Source: Comamonas sp009360615 (lineage in GTDB: Bacteria > Pseudomonadota > Gammaproteobacteria > Burkholderiales > Burkholderiaceae_C). From it: DNA of 64,000 nt. Under the pieces are notes generated by a model, which did no database searches, was not told where the DNA came from, and was given only the letters and a program-made list of their open reading frames with translations. The position numbers were made by a program, and so were the translations under genes. Shown piece after piece: positions 23,109 through 32,893 of the stretch. Position 1 is the first letter of the stretch. Each line of letters begins with the position of its first letter. Where the stretch lies: assembly GCF_035784015.1 (NCBI RefSeq), contig NZ_JALKOW010000001.1; one strand, given 5' to 3'.

Positions 23109-24610
23109 GCACCCCCATCCAAATCCTGAACAATGCAGCCGAGGCCGTGGCCTGGCTGCGCAGCCGCGTGCAGGGTGATCTGCAGACGGACAGCCGCAAA
23201 GTCAAGTCGGGCGATGCCTTTGTCGCCTGGCCCGGTGCCGCCACCGATGGGCGGGCCTATGTGGGCCAGGCCCTGGCCCAGGGCGCTGCCGCCGTGCTGG
23301 TCGAGGCCGATGGCCTGCAGGACTTTGACCTGAGCGGCGACTGCATCGCCGCGCTCAAGGGGCTGAAGGCAGCGACGGGGCTGATTGCCGACCAATGGTT
23401 TGCCCACCCCAGCGGCCAGCTCGAGGTGCTGGCCGTGACCGGTACCAACGGCAAGACCACCACCGCCTGGTGGCTGGCCCATGCACTTTCGAAAGTGACG
23501 CTGAACGCGCGCACCGGTTGTGCGCTGGTCGGCACCCTGGGTGTGGGCGTGCCGCCTGCACTGGAGTCGACGGGCATGACCACGCCGGACCCGGTGCTGC
23601 TGCAGCGCGTGTTCCGCAGCTATGCCGACCAGGGCCTCGCGGCCTGCGCCATCGAGGCTTCGTCCATCGGCATCGTCGAGCACCGGCTGGACGGCAGCAG
23701 GATTCGCGTGGCGCTGTTCACCAATTTCACGCAGGACCACCTGGACTACCACGGCAGCATGGATGCCTACTGGCAGGCCAAGGCCCAGCTGTTCGACTGG
23801 CCGGGGCTGCCGGCCGCCGTGGTCAATATCGATGACGCGCATGGCGCGAAGCTCTGGGCCAGGCTGCAAGGCCGCGCCATGGATGTGTGGAGCATTTCCA
23901 TCCAGGGGCCGGCACGCCTGCAGGCCAAGGACATCGGCCTGGGCGATGAAGGTCTGGGCTTTACCGTGCTGGAAGCCGGTCACAGCCTGCGCATGAATAC
24001 ACGTCTGGTCGGCCAGTACAACGTCTCCAATCTGCTGGGGGTGCTGGCTGCCCTGCGCTGTCTGGGCCTGACGCTTGAACAGGCTGTGCAGGCCTGTGCC
24101 CATCTGGAGCCCGTGCCCGGTCGCATGCAGCAGATCGTCAAACCCGGCCTGCCTCTGGTGGCCGTGGACTATGCCCATACCCCCGATGCGCTGGAGAAGG
24201 CCTTGCGCGCCTTGCGGCCTGCCGCCCGGCAGCGTCAGGGCCAGCTCTGGTGCGTGTTCGGCTGCGGCGGAGACAGGGACAGCAGCAAGCGTCCGTTGAT
24301 GGGGCAGGTCGCCCAGGCGAATGCCGACGGCGTTTTCGTCACCAGCGACAACCCGCGCAGTGAGGTGCCCGAAAGCATCATCGACCAGATTCTGGCCGGC
24401 ATGCAGCCGGGCGAGGCATTGCATGTCCAGGCCGACCGCGCGGCGGCCATTGCCCAGGCCATTTCCCGTGCCGATGCACGCGATGTGGTGCTGATTGCCG
24501 GCAAGGGACATGAGGACTATCAGGAGACGAAGGGCGTGCGCCATCCGTTCTCCGACATGGCTGAGGCGCAGAAGGCGCTTGCAGCCCGCGAAGGAAAGAT
24601 TCGGTCATGA
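23105..24610 (+). CDS. murE: UDP-MurNAc-tripeptide synthetase (meso-DAP adding)
   Basis: 501 residues. The ATP loop is 'GTNGKTTT', and the DAP-specificity motif 'DNPR' is at 415-418, which separates meso-DAP enzymes from lysine-adding ones. The C-terminal 'AGKGHEDYQE' is typical. MurE adds meso-diaminopimelate to UDP-MurNAc-L-Ala-D-Glu in the cytoplasm; the substrate comes from DapF at 10518. Confidence 0.96.
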   Translation: MSTPIQILNNAAEAVAWLRSRVQGDLQTDSRKVKSGDAFVAWPGAATDGRAYVGQALAQGAAAVLVEADGLQDFDLSGDCIAALKGLKAATGLIADQWFAHPSGQLEVLAVTGTNGKTTTAWWLAHALSKVTLNARTGCALVGTLGVGVPPALESTGMTTPDPVLLQRVFRSYADQGLAACAIEASSIGIVEHRLDGSRIRVALFTNFTQDHLDYHGSMDAYWQAKAQLFDWPGLPAAVVNIDDAHGAKLWARLQGRAMDVWSISIQGPARLQAKDIGLGDEGLGFTVLEAGHSLRMNTRLVGQYNVSNLLGVLAALRCLGLTLEQAVQACAHLEPVPGRMQQIVKPGLPLVAVDYAHTPDALEKALRALRPAARQRQGQLWCVFGCGGDRDSSKRPLMGQVAQANADGVFVTSDNPRSEVPESIIDQILAGMQPGEALHVQADRAAAIAQAISRADARDVVLIAGKGHEDYQETKGVRHPFSDMAEAQKALAAREGKIRS

Positions 24611-26034
24611 TGACCCTGGCAAAAGCGCTGGAGCTGATCCAGGCGCATATCCCCCAAGCCCGCCTGGTCGGCAACGGCCAGCAGGCGCTCGCACGCGTGC
24701 ACACCGATACGCGCACGCTGCATGACGGGGACTTGTTCGTGGCACTGAAGGGCGAGCGTTTTGACGCCCATGATTTTCTGTCCCAGGCGCAAGCCGCAGG
24801 CGCCGTGGCCGCCGTGGCCAGCCACGGGCTGGAGGCCGCCGGCATGGCCGGCATCGAGGTGCCGGATACGCTGCAGGCGCTGGGTGCGCTGGCGCGGGCC
24901 TGGCGTGCGCAGTTCGATCTGCCTCTGATTGCCGTGACGGGCAGCAATGGCAAGACCACGGTCACGCAGATGATCGCTTCCATCCTGCGCGCGCATGTGG
25001 GCGGGCAGGGCGAGGCCGCGCTGGCCACACGCGGCAATTTCAACAACTCCATCGGCATGCCGCTGAACCTGCTGCGCATGACGGACGCGCATCGCATCGC
25101 CGTGCTGGAGATGGGCATGAACCATCCCGGCGAGATCGCCGAGCTGGCTGCCATCGGCCAGCCCACGGTGGCGCTGGTCAACAACGCCCAGCGAGAGCAC
25201 CAGGAATTCATGGGCACGGTGGAGGCCGTGGCGCGTGAAAACGGCTCGGTGCTGGGCTTTTTGCCGCGGGATGGCGTGGCCGTCTTCCCTGCGGGCGACG
25301 AGTACACCCCGCTGTGGACACAGCTGGCGGCCGGCCGCCCCTGCCTGATGTTCGGCGAGGCTGGGGCCGGGGCCCAGGTCTTTGCCAGCGATGTGCTCTG
25401 GGCCGACGGGGCCTGGAGCCTTGCACTGCACACGCCGCAAGGCTCGGCTGCCGTGCATTTGCATATTGCCGGTCGTCACAACGTGCGCAACGCCCTGGCC
25501 GCAGCCGCCTGCGCCCATGCGGCGGGCGTGTCCCTGGCCGCGATTGCGCAGGGCCTGTCCGCCTTCGAGCCGGTCGCCGGTCGCTCGCGCGCGCTGGCCG
25601 TTCAGATCCAGGGCCGGGGCGTCACGGTGGTCGATGACAGCTACAACGCCAACCCCGACTCGGTGGCGGCCGCGATTGCCGTGCTGGCCGAGCTGCCCGC
25701 TCCGCAGCTGCTGGTGCTGGGCGACATGGGCGAGGTGGGCGACAACGGCCCGCAGTTCCATGCCGAGGCCGGTGTGCTGGCGCAGCAGTCCGGGATTGCC
25801 CAGGTCTTTGCGCTGGGCGAGCAGAGCGCGTTTGCGGCTTCTGCATTCGGCAGTGGTGCTAGGCATTTTGATAGCATGGCCGCCCTTCAGCAGGCGGTGT
25901 GCACAGTTTTACCCAAGGTAGGTAGCGTTTTGGTCAAGGGTTCGCGGTTCATGAAGATGGAGCAAGTGGTGCAGCGCATTGAAGCCTGTGCAGACAAGAA
26001 GCAGGGCAACTGCGAGGAGGCCGCATGCTGCTGA
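24607..26034 (+). CDS. murF: UDP-MurNAc-pentapeptide synthetase
   Basis: 475 residues. The N-terminal uridine-binding region is followed by 'VTGSNGKTTVTQM' and 'NNSIGMPLNLL', then 'DDSYNANPDSV', which is diagnostic of MurF, and a C-terminal 'VLVKGSRFMKMEQVV'. It adds D-Ala-D-Ala, made by DdlB at 32890. It overlaps murE by four bases and mraY by ten. Confidence 0.96.
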   Translation: MMTLAKALELIQAHIPQARLVGNGQQALARVHTDTRTLHDGDLFVALKGERFDAHDFLSQAQAAGAVAAVASHGLEAAGMAGIEVPDTLQALGALARAWRAQFDLPLIAVTGSNGKTTVTQMIASILRAHVGGQGEAALATRGNFNNSIGMPLNLLRMTDAHRIAVLEMGMNHPGEIAELAAIGQPTVALVNNAQREHQEFMGTVEAVARENGSVLGFLPRDGVAVFPAGDEYTPLWTQLAAGRPCLMFGEAGAGAQVFASDVLWADGAWSLALHTPQGSAAVHLHIAGRHNVRNALAAAACAHAAGVSLAAIAQGLSAFEPVAGRSRALAVQIQGRGVTVVDDSYNANPDSVAAAIAVLAELPAPQLLVLGDMGEVGDNGPQFHAEAGVLAQQSGIAQVFALGEQSAFAASAFGSGARHFDSMAALQQAVCTVLPKVGSVLVKGSRFMKMEQVVQRIEACADKKQGNCEEAACC

Positions 26035-27203
26035 TGCTGGCTCAATGGCTGCAGGGTATCTCGCCGGAATTCGGTTTTCTGCGTGTTTTTCAGTATCTGA
26101 CGCTGCGCGCCGTCCTGGCCGCCGTCACCGCCTTGCTGATCGGCCTGTGGATCGGTCCCAAGGCCATCCGCATGCTCACCGCGCTCAAGATCGGGCAGCC
26201 CGTACGCGGTTACGCCATGGAAACCCATCTGGTCAAGAGCGGCACGCCGACCATGGGGGGGGTGCTGATTCTGTTCTCGGTTGCCGCCTCCACCTTGCTG
26301 TGGTTTGACCTGTCCAACCGCTTTGTCTGGATCGTTCTGCTGGTTACGCTGGGCTTCGGTGCGATTGGCTGGGTGGACGACTGGCGCAAGGTCGTCAACA
26401 AGGATCCCGAGGGCATGCGCTCGGGCGAGAAGTATTTCTGGCAGTCCGTCATCGGCCTGCTGGCCGCCCTGTATCTGGTTTTCTGCATCTCGGAGAACAG
26501 CAATGCCGAAGTGTTTGCGCTGTTCGTCTCCTGGGTGCAGTCGGGCTTTTCCATGGACCTGCCGCCCAAGGCCGGCCTGATGGTGCCCTTCTTCAAGGAA
26601 GTCAGCTACCCGCTGGGCGTGCTGGGCTTCATCGTCATGACCTACCTGGTCATCGTGGGCGCCAGCAATGCCGTGAACCTGACCGACGGTCTCGATGGCC
26701 TGGCCATCATGCCCGTCATCATGGTGGGAACCGCCCTGGGTATCTTCGCCTATGTGACAGGCAACGCCACCTATGCGCGCTATCTGCTGTTTCCCAGCAT
26801 CCCCGGCACGGGCGAGCTGATGGTGTTCTGCGGTGCCATGGCGGGCGCCGGTCTGGCTTTTCTCTGGTTCAACGCGCACCCGGCCCAGGTCTTCATGGGC
26901 GACGTGGGCGCCCTGGCGCTGGGCGCTGCTCTGGGCACGATTGCCGTGATCGTGCGCCAGGAAATCGTGCTGGCCGTGATGGGCGGCATCTTTGTGGCCG
27001 AAGCCATTTCCGTGATGCTGCAGGTGACGTACTTCAAGTACACCAAGAAGCGCTATGGCGAGGGTCGCCGTCTGCTGAAGATGGCGCCGCTGCACCACCA
27101 CTTCGAAAAGAGTGGCTGGAAGGAGACCCAGGTCGTGATCCGCTTCTGGATCATCACCATGCTGCTGTGCCTGCTGGGCCTGTCCACCCTGAAGCTGAGG
27201 TAG
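26025..27203 (+). CDS. mraY: Phospho-MurNAc-pentapeptide transferase MraY
   Basis: 392 residues, ten membrane segments. Family motifs are intact: 'KSGTPTMGG', 'FGAIGWVDDWRKV' with the catalytic acids, 'NAVNLTDGLDGLA', and 'APLHHHFEKSGWKE'. MraY transfers phospho-MurNAc-pentapeptide to undecaprenyl phosphate to make lipid I in the inner membrane. Confidence 0.97.
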   Translation: MLLMLAQWLQGISPEFGFLRVFQYLTLRAVLAAVTALLIGLWIGPKAIRMLTALKIGQPVRGYAMETHLVKSGTPTMGGVLILFSVAASTLLWFDLSNRFVWIVLLVTLGFGAIGWVDDWRKVVNKDPEGMRSGEKYFWQSVIGLLAALYLVFCISENSNAEVFALFVSWVQSGFSMDLPPKAGLMVPFFKEVSYPLGVLGFIVMTYLVIVGASNAVNLTDGLDGLAIMPVIMVGTALGIFAYVTGNATYARYLLFPSIPGTGELMVFCGAMAGAGLAFLWFNAHPAQVFMGDVGALALGAALGTIAVIVRQEIVLAVMGGIFVAEAISVMLQVTYFKYTKKRYGEGRRLLKMAPLHHHFEKSGWKETQVVIRFWIITMLLCLLGLSTLKLR

Positions 27204-27208
27204 TCGCC

Positions 27209-29113
27209 ATGCAAGACGAACACCTCAGGCCCGACGATCAGCTTCTGCAGGCGCAAGCGGAATCGGACGCCATGCAGATGCAAGCGACTTCCGCCGATCT
27301 GCAAAGCATTTCAGACGAGGACATGTCTGAAGTGATTCCGGAGCAGACGCAGGAAGCTCCTGAAACAGAAGCGTCTGTCACCGTTGCCAAGGCGCTGGAT
27401 GCCGAGCCGGTGCCCGATATCTCCACCTTGACGGCAGCCAGGGACGCGGCCGCCTTTGTGGCACAGATCTTTGCCGACCCCAGCATCTCCGACACGTCCG
27501 ATGCCGAAGCGACTGCCGCCGAGCCGCAGCCCGCAGTCGAGCAGCAGGAGGTCGTGGAGTTGCCTCCTGTCCCGATTCATTGGCCGCAGGGCGCGGCCCA
27601 GCATCTGCAGGGGCAGCGTGTGCTGATTCTGGGTCTGGGCATTTCGGGCATTGCGATGGCCCGCTGGTGCGCGCGCGCCGGTGCCGAGGTCATCGTGGCC
27701 GATACGCGTGAAGCGCCGCCCTATCTGTCCGTGCTGCAGGCCGAACTGCCCGGTGTGCGCTTTGTCGCCGGCGAATTCACGGCGGCTCTGGTCGACGGCC
27801 AGAGCCTGAGCTCCGTCTATCGCTCGCCGGGCCTGAGCCCGGCCAGCGTGGCGCCGGTCTTCAATGCCGCGCGCAGCATCGGCCTGCCCACGGGTGGCGA
27901 ACTGGACCTGTTTGCCTTTGCGCTCAAGGGCCTGCGCGAGGCCCATGGCTACGCCCCCAAGGTGCTGGGCATCACCGGCACCAACGGCAAGACCACGGTC
28001 ACCTCGCTGACCGCCCAGTTGCTGGAGCACGGTGGATTGAGCGTGGGCGTGGCCGGCAATATCGGTCCTTCGCTGCTCGACACCCTGTCGGGGCGCATCG
28101 ATGCCGAGACACTGCCCCAGGCCTGGGTGCTGGAGCTGTCCAGCTTCCAGCTGGACGACTGCCGCGGCTTCGAGCCCACGGCGGCCACGGTGCTCAATAT
28201 CAGCCAGGATCACCTGGACTGGCATGGAGGCATGCAGGCCTATGCCGATGCCAAGACCCATGTCTTTGGCGAGCAGGCGCTGATGGTCCTCAATCGCGAG
28301 GATCCCGTCGTCATGGCCATGCTGCCCGCACCCGTGGCGGTGCCCGGCAAGCGGGGCAAGACGTTCCAGCGCGCCCATGTCACCTTTGGCGGCGACATGC
28401 CGCGCCGCCCCGGCGACTTCGGTCTGGAAGTCGTCAACGGCATGACCTGGCTGGTTCGCGCCCATGAGGCCGACGAAACCAGCAAGGGCAAGAACGCCGA
28501 CGATCTGCACATCGTGCGCCTGATGCCGGCCGATGCGCTGCGTATCCGCGGCCGCCATAACGCCATCAATGCCCTGTCGGCGCTGGCGCTGGCGACCGGC
28601 GCGGGATGCACGCTGGCACCGCTGCTCTACGGTCTGCGCGAATACCGGGGCGAGCCGCACCGCGTGCAGCCCGTGGGCCGGGTGGGCGATGTCGAATACT
28701 TCGACGACAGCAAGGGCACGAATGTAGGCGCCACCGTGGCAGCCCTCATGGGCCTGGGGCCGGACCACCGCATCGTGGTGATCCTGGGCGGACTGGGCAA
28801 GGGTCAGGACTTCACGCCGCTGGCCGCGCCCGTCTCGCGTTATGTGCGAGCGGCCGTGCTGATCGGCCAGGATGCGCCGCTGATTCGCGAGGCACTGGGC
28901 GACTGCGGCGTGACCCTGGTCGATGCCGCAAGCATGCAGGACGCAGTGCAGCAGGCCGCGCGTCTGGCCCATTCGGGCGATGCGGTGCTGCTCTCGCCGG
29001 CCTGCGCGAGCATGGACATGTTCAAGGACTACGCGGACCGTGCCCACCAGTTTGTGGAAGCGGTGCGCGAGCTGGCGCTGGAAGCCGGCCAGCAACTGGA
29101 GGACGGCGCATGA
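27209..29113 (+). CDS. murD: UDP-MurNAc-L-alanine:D-glutamate ligase with long acidic N-terminal extension
   Basis: 634 residues from the ATG at 27209, which has GAGG eight bases before it. MurD itself is usually near 440-500. The first 130 residues are Glu/Asp/Gln/Ala-rich, with no membrane segment and no recognised domain; the Mur ligase begins near 133 with 'LQGQRVLILGLGISGIA'. The ATP loop 'GTNGKTTV' is at 257-264, and 'ELSSFQLDDC' and 'FDDSKGTN' follow. It adds D-glutamate to UDP-MurNAc-L-Ala. An in-frame start that removes the extension is not evident. Confidence 0.93.
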   Translation: MQDEHLRPDDQLLQAQAESDAMQMQATSADLQSISDEDMSEVIPEQTQEAPETEASVTVAKALDAEPVPDISTLTAARDAAAFVAQIFADPSISDTSDAEATAAEPQPAVEQQEVVELPPVPIHWPQGAAQHLQGQRVLILGLGISGIAMARWCARAGAEVIVADTREAPPYLSVLQAELPGVRFVAGEFTAALVDGQSLSSVYRSPGLSPASVAPVFNAARSIGLPTGGELDLFAFALKGLREAHGYAPKVLGITGTNGKTTVTSLTAQLLEHGGLSVGVAGNIGPSLLDTLSGRIDAETLPQAWVLELSSFQLDDCRGFEPTAATVLNISQDHLDWHGGMQAYADAKTHVFGEQALMVLNREDPVVMAMLPAPVAVPGKRGKTFQRAHVTFGGDMPRRPGDFGLEVVNGMTWLVRAHEADETSKGKNADDLHIVRLMPADALRIRGRHNAINALSALALATGAGCTLAPLLYGLREYRGEPHRVQPVGRVGDVEYFDDSKGTNVGATVAALMGLGPDHRIVVILGGLGKGQDFTPLAAPVSRYVRAAVLIGQDAPLIREALGDCGVTLVDAASMQDAVQQAARLAHSGDAVLLSPACASMDMFKDYADRAHQFVEAVRELALEAGQQLEDGA

Positions 29114-30381
29114 CAGCCGCCTTCATGGCCAGCCTCTCCGGCCGCATGCGTTCGTGGTTCCGCACGGTCGGCGACAAGCCCATCGACGTGCTGCCGGTGC
29201 GCGTGGGCGGCCCCGTGTACGACCGTCCGACCCGCACGCCCGCCAGCGTCCTGGGGCTGGACCAGGCTCTGATCTGGGTCGTCATCGCCTTGCTGTCCTG
29301 GAGTCTGGTCATGGTGTATTCGGCATCGATTGCGATGCCCGACAACCCGCGCTTCGGCAAGATCGAGCCCTATCACTTCCTGCTGCGCCACACCATGTCG
29401 ATCGGCATGGCCTTTGTGGCCGCGCTGCTGGCCTTTCAGGTACCGATGAATGTCTGGGAGAAGGTGGCGCGCAAGCTGTTCCTGATCTCCATCGTGCTGC
29501 TGGTGGCGGTGCTGATTCCGCATGTGGGCACGGTGGTCAACGGCGCGCGGCGCTGGCTGTCGCTGGGCATCATGAACTTCCAGCCTTCCGAGCTGGCCAA
29601 GTTCTCCATCCTGATCTATGCGGCCGACTACATGGTGCGCAAGATGGAAGTCAAGGAGCGCTTTTTCCGCGCCGTGCTGCCCATGGGGCTGGCCGTGGTC
29701 GTGGTGGGGGTGCTGCTGCTGGCCGAGCCTGACATGGGGGCCTTCATGGTGATCGTCGTGATCTCCATGGGCATTCTGTTCCTGGGCGGCGTGAATGCGC
29801 GCATGTTCTTCATCATCGCGCTGCTGGTAGTGCTGGCTTTCGGCTTGATCATCGCCACCTCGGAGTGGCGGCGCGAGCGTATTTTTGCCTACCTCGACCC
29901 CTGGGATGAAAAGCATGCGCTGGGCAAGGGCTACCAGCTCTCGCATGCGCTGATTGCCATCGGGCGGGGCGAGATCTTCGGCGTGGGCCTGGGCCGCAGC
30001 GTGGAAAAGCTGCACTGGCTGCCCGAAGCGCATACCGACTTTCTGCTGGCCGTGATCGGCGAGGAGTTCGGTCTGGTCGGCCTGCTGTTGATTGCGGCGG
30101 TCTTCTTCTGGCTGACCCGCCGCATCATGCTGATCGGCCGCCAGGCCATCGCATTGGACCGTGTCTTTGCCGGACTGGTTGCCGAGGGCGTGGCAATCTG
30201 GATGGGCTTCCAGGCCTTTATCAACATGGGCGTGAATCTGGGCGCCCTGCCAACCAAAGGCCTGACTCTGCCGTTGATGAGTTTTGGCGGTTCGGCCATC
30301 TTGATGAACTTGATTGCGATAGCTGTGGTGCTCAGAGTCGATTACGAGAACAAGCTGCTGATGAAGGGAGGTCATGCATGA
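29110..30381 (+). CDS. ftsW: Septal glycosyltransferase FtsW
   Basis: 423 residues from the ATG at 29110, overlapping the murD stop. About 50 cytoplasmic residues precede ten membrane segments. SEDS-family marks: 'YSASIAMPDNPRFG', 'GARRWLSLGIMNFQPSELAK', 'LAEPDMGAF', 'GKGYQLSHALIAIGRG' and 'PTKGLTLPLMSFGGSAI'. FtsW polymerises septal glycan from lipid II together with FtsI. It is distinguished from RodA at 46603 by its place in the dcw cluster. Confidence 0.95.
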   Translation: MTAAFMASLSGRMRSWFRTVGDKPIDVLPVRVGGPVYDRPTRTPASVLGLDQALIWVVIALLSWSLVMVYSASIAMPDNPRFGKIEPYHFLLRHTMSIGMAFVAALLAFQVPMNVWEKVARKLFLISIVLLVAVLIPHVGTVVNGARRWLSLGIMNFQPSELAKFSILIYAADYMVRKMEVKERFFRAVLPMGLAVVVVGVLLLAEPDMGAFMVIVVISMGILFLGGVNARMFFIIALLVVLAFGLIIATSEWRRERIFAYLDPWDEKHALGKGYQLSHALIAIGRGEIFGVGLGRSVEKLHWLPEAHTDFLLAVIGEEFGLVGLLLIAAVFFWLTRRIMLIGRQAIALDRVFAGLVAEGVAIWMGFQAFINMGVNLGALPTKGLTLPLMSFGGSAILMNLIAIAVVLRVDYENKLLMKGGHA

Positions 30382-31463
30382 CGCTTCCCGTTCAGCAAAA
30401 CAGGCAGCGCACTGCGCTGGTGATTGCCGGCGGAACCGGTGGCCATATCTTCCCCGGGCTGGCCGTGGCGCAGGAGCTGCGCGCGCGCGGATGGAATGTG
30501 CACTGGCTGGGGGCGCCCGGCTCCATGGAGTCCCGCATCGTGCCGCCGCAGGGCTTTGCCCTCGAGACCATCGAGTTCGGCGGCGTGCGCGGCAAGGGCG
30601 TCAAGACGCTGCTGCAGCTGCCCCTCAAGCTGAGCAAGGCCTTTGCGCAGGCGCGCAGCGTCATCCGGCGTGTCCGGCCCGATGTGGTCATTGGCCTGGG
30701 CGGCTACCTGACCGTGCCCGGTGGCCTGATCGCAGCGCTGTCCGGCGTGCCCGTGGTGCTGCACGAACAGAACTCCGTGGCCGGCATGGCCAACAAGGTC
30801 GTGGCCAAGGTGGCCACGCGCGTGTTCACGGCGTTTCCCAAAGTGTTTGCCAAGGGCGAATGGGTGGGCAACCCGCTGCGTCAGGCGTTTCTGGAGCAGG
30901 CTGCGCCCGCCCAGCGCTTTGCCGGCCGCACCGGCCCGCTCAAGCTGCTGGTGGTGGGCGGAAGCCTGGGAGCCAGGGCACTCAATGAGATCGTGCCTCA
31001 GGCTCTGGCCCTGATGCCCGCTGACCAGCGTCCCGTGGTGCTGCACCAAAGCGGTACGGCCCAGATCGATGCGCTGCGCGCCAATTATCTGGCTGCCGGC
31101 GTGCAGGCCGAGCTGACGCCTTTCATCGACGATACGGCCAAGGCTTTTGCCGACGCCGATCTCGTCATCTGCCGTGCCGGTGCCAGCACCGTGACCGAGA
31201 TCGCCGCCGTTGGTGCGGCAGCGGTCTATGTGCCCTTCCCGGCGGCGGTGGATGACCACCAGACCGCCAATGCCCGCTTCCTGGTGGACGCCGGTGGCGG
31301 CTGGTTACAGCCTCAAAGTACTTTGAGCGCCCAAGGGTTGGCGGAAATGCTACAAAATATGCAGCGTGCGACGCTGTTGGAGCGCGCTGAACTCGCGAAG
31401 AAAATGCAAAAGACTGATGCCACCACGAAGGTGGTCGCCGCTTGTGAGGAGTTGGCAGCATGA
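30378..31463 (+). CDS. murG: Lipid II synthase MurG
   Basis: 361 residues. The GT28 glycosyltransferase marks are 'IAGGTGGHIFPGLAVAQELRARG' with the glycine-rich loop near residue 18, 'HEQNSVAGMANK', and 'ICRAGASTVTEIAAVGAAAVYVPFP'. MurG adds GlcNAc from UDP-GlcNAc to lipid I at the inner face of the membrane. It overlaps ftsW and murC by four bases each. Confidence 0.97.
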   Translation: MTLPVQQNRQRTALVIAGGTGGHIFPGLAVAQELRARGWNVHWLGAPGSMESRIVPPQGFALETIEFGGVRGKGVKTLLQLPLKLSKAFAQARSVIRRVRPDVVIGLGGYLTVPGGLIAALSGVPVVLHEQNSVAGMANKVVAKVATRVFTAFPKVFAKGEWVGNPLRQAFLEQAAPAQRFAGRTGPLKLLVVGGSLGARALNEIVPQALALMPADQRPVVLHQSGTAQIDALRANYLAAGVQAELTPFIDDTAKAFADADLVICRAGASTVTEIAAVGAAAVYVPFPAAVDDHQTANARFLVDAGGGWLQPQSTLSAQGLAEMLQNMQRATLLERAELAKKMQKTDATTKVVAACEELAA

Positions 31464-32893
31464 AACACGCCATTCATCACATTCACTTTGTCGGTATTGG
31501 CGGCGCCGGCATGAGCGGTATTGCAGAGGTTCTGCACAACCTGGGTTACGCCATTTCAGGCTCCGACCTGGCGGATAGCGCCACGCTGCGCCGCCTGGCC
31601 GGCCTGGGCATCAAGACCTTCGTCGGTCATGCGGCCGGGAATGTCGCCGGCACCGATGCCGTGGTGACGTCCACGGCCGTGCAGGGTGACAACCCCGAGG
31701 TCCTGGCTGCGCGCGAGAAAAAGATTCCGGTGGTTCCCCGTGCCCTGATGCTGGCCGAGCTGATGCGCTTCAAGCAGGGCATCGCCATTGCTGGTGCGCA
31801 TGGCAAGACCACCACCACCAGCCTGGTGACCAGCGTGCTGGCCGAGGCCGGCCTGGATCCCACTTTCGTGATCGGTGGCAAGCTCAACAGTGCAGGTGCG
31901 AATGCCAAGCTGGGCCATGGCGACTACATCGTGGTCGAGGCCGACGAGTCCGACGCATCCTTCCTGAACCTGTTGCCCGTGATGGCCGTCGTCACCAATA
32001 TCGACGCCGATCACATGGAGACCTACGGCCATGACTTCGGCCGACTCAAGCAGGCCTTCGTGGACTTTCTGCATCGCATGCCGTTTTACGGTCGTGCCAT
32101 CCTCTGCGTCGACAGCCCTGCCGTGCGCGAGATATTGCCCAGGCTGGCCCGTCCGGTCACGACCTACGGCTTTGCCGAAGACGCACAGGTGCGCGCCGTG
32201 AATGTGCGTGCCGAAGCGGGCCGCATGCGCTTTACCGTGCGTCGCCAGAACGGACAGAGCTATCCGGAGCTCGAAGTCGTGCTGAGCCTGCCCGGTGAGC
32301 ACAACGTGCTCAACGCCCTGTCTGCCGTGGCGGTTGCCATGGAGCTCGAGATTTCCGATGAGGCCCTGCTGCGTGCCCTGGAAGGCTTCAAGGGCGTCGG
32401 GCGGCGCTTCCAGCGCTATGGCGAGCTGCCGGCTGCCAATGGCGGCACTTTCACCGTCATCGACGACTACGGCCACCACCCTGTGGAAATGGCCGCCACG
32501 CTGGCTGCGGCACGTGGCGCCTTTCCTGGGCAGCGCCTGGTGCTGGCCTTCCAGCCGCATCGCTACAGCCGCACGCGCGATTGCTTCGAGGATTTCGTGA
32601 AAGTCATCGGCAGCGCCGATTCGGTGTTGCTGGCCGAGGTCTATGCCGCAGGCGAGGCGCCCATTGTGGCCGCGGACGGCCGCTCCCTGGCCCGCGCTTT
32701 GCGCGTGGCCGGGAAGGTCGAGCCTGTATTTGTGGAAAACATTGCCGATATGCCGGCAGCCATCGCCGCCAATGCGCAAGCCGGTGATGTCTTGCTGTCC
32801 ATGGGAGCGGGATCGATTGGTGCCGTGCCCGGGAAGCTGGTTGAGATGTTTCAGAAACAAGAGTCGGCTGCGCCCGCAGGGAGCGCGCAATGA
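31460..32893 (+). CDS. murC: UDP-N-acetylmuramate:L-alanine ligase
   Basis: 477 residues. N-terminal Rossmann 'HFVGIGGAGMSGIAEVL', ATP loop 'GAHGKTTTT', 'EADESDASFL', and 'IDDYGHHPVEMAATL' are all as in MurC. It begins the peptide stem by adding L-Ala to UDP-MurNAc. It overlaps ddlB by four bases. Confidence 0.97.
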   Translation: MKHAIHHIHFVGIGGAGMSGIAEVLHNLGYAISGSDLADSATLRRLAGLGIKTFVGHAAGNVAGTDAVVTSTAVQGDNPEVLAAREKKIPVVPRALMLAELMRFKQGIAIAGAHGKTTTTSLVTSVLAEAGLDPTFVIGGKLNSAGANAKLGHGDYIVVEADESDASFLNLLPVMAVVTNIDADHMETYGHDFGRLKQAFVDFLHRMPFYGRAILCVDSPAVREILPRLARPVTTYGFAEDAQVRAVNVRAEAGRMRFTVRRQNGQSYPELEVVLSLPGEHNVLNALSAVAVAMELEISDEALLRALEGFKGVGRRFQRYGELPAANGGTFTVIDDYGHHPVEMAATLAAARGAFPGQRLVLAFQPHRYSRTRDCFEDFVKVIGSADSVLLAEVYAAGEAPIVAADGRSLARALRVAGKVEPVFVENIADMPAAIAANAQAGDVLLSMGAGSIGAVPGKLVEMFQKQESAAPAGSAQ

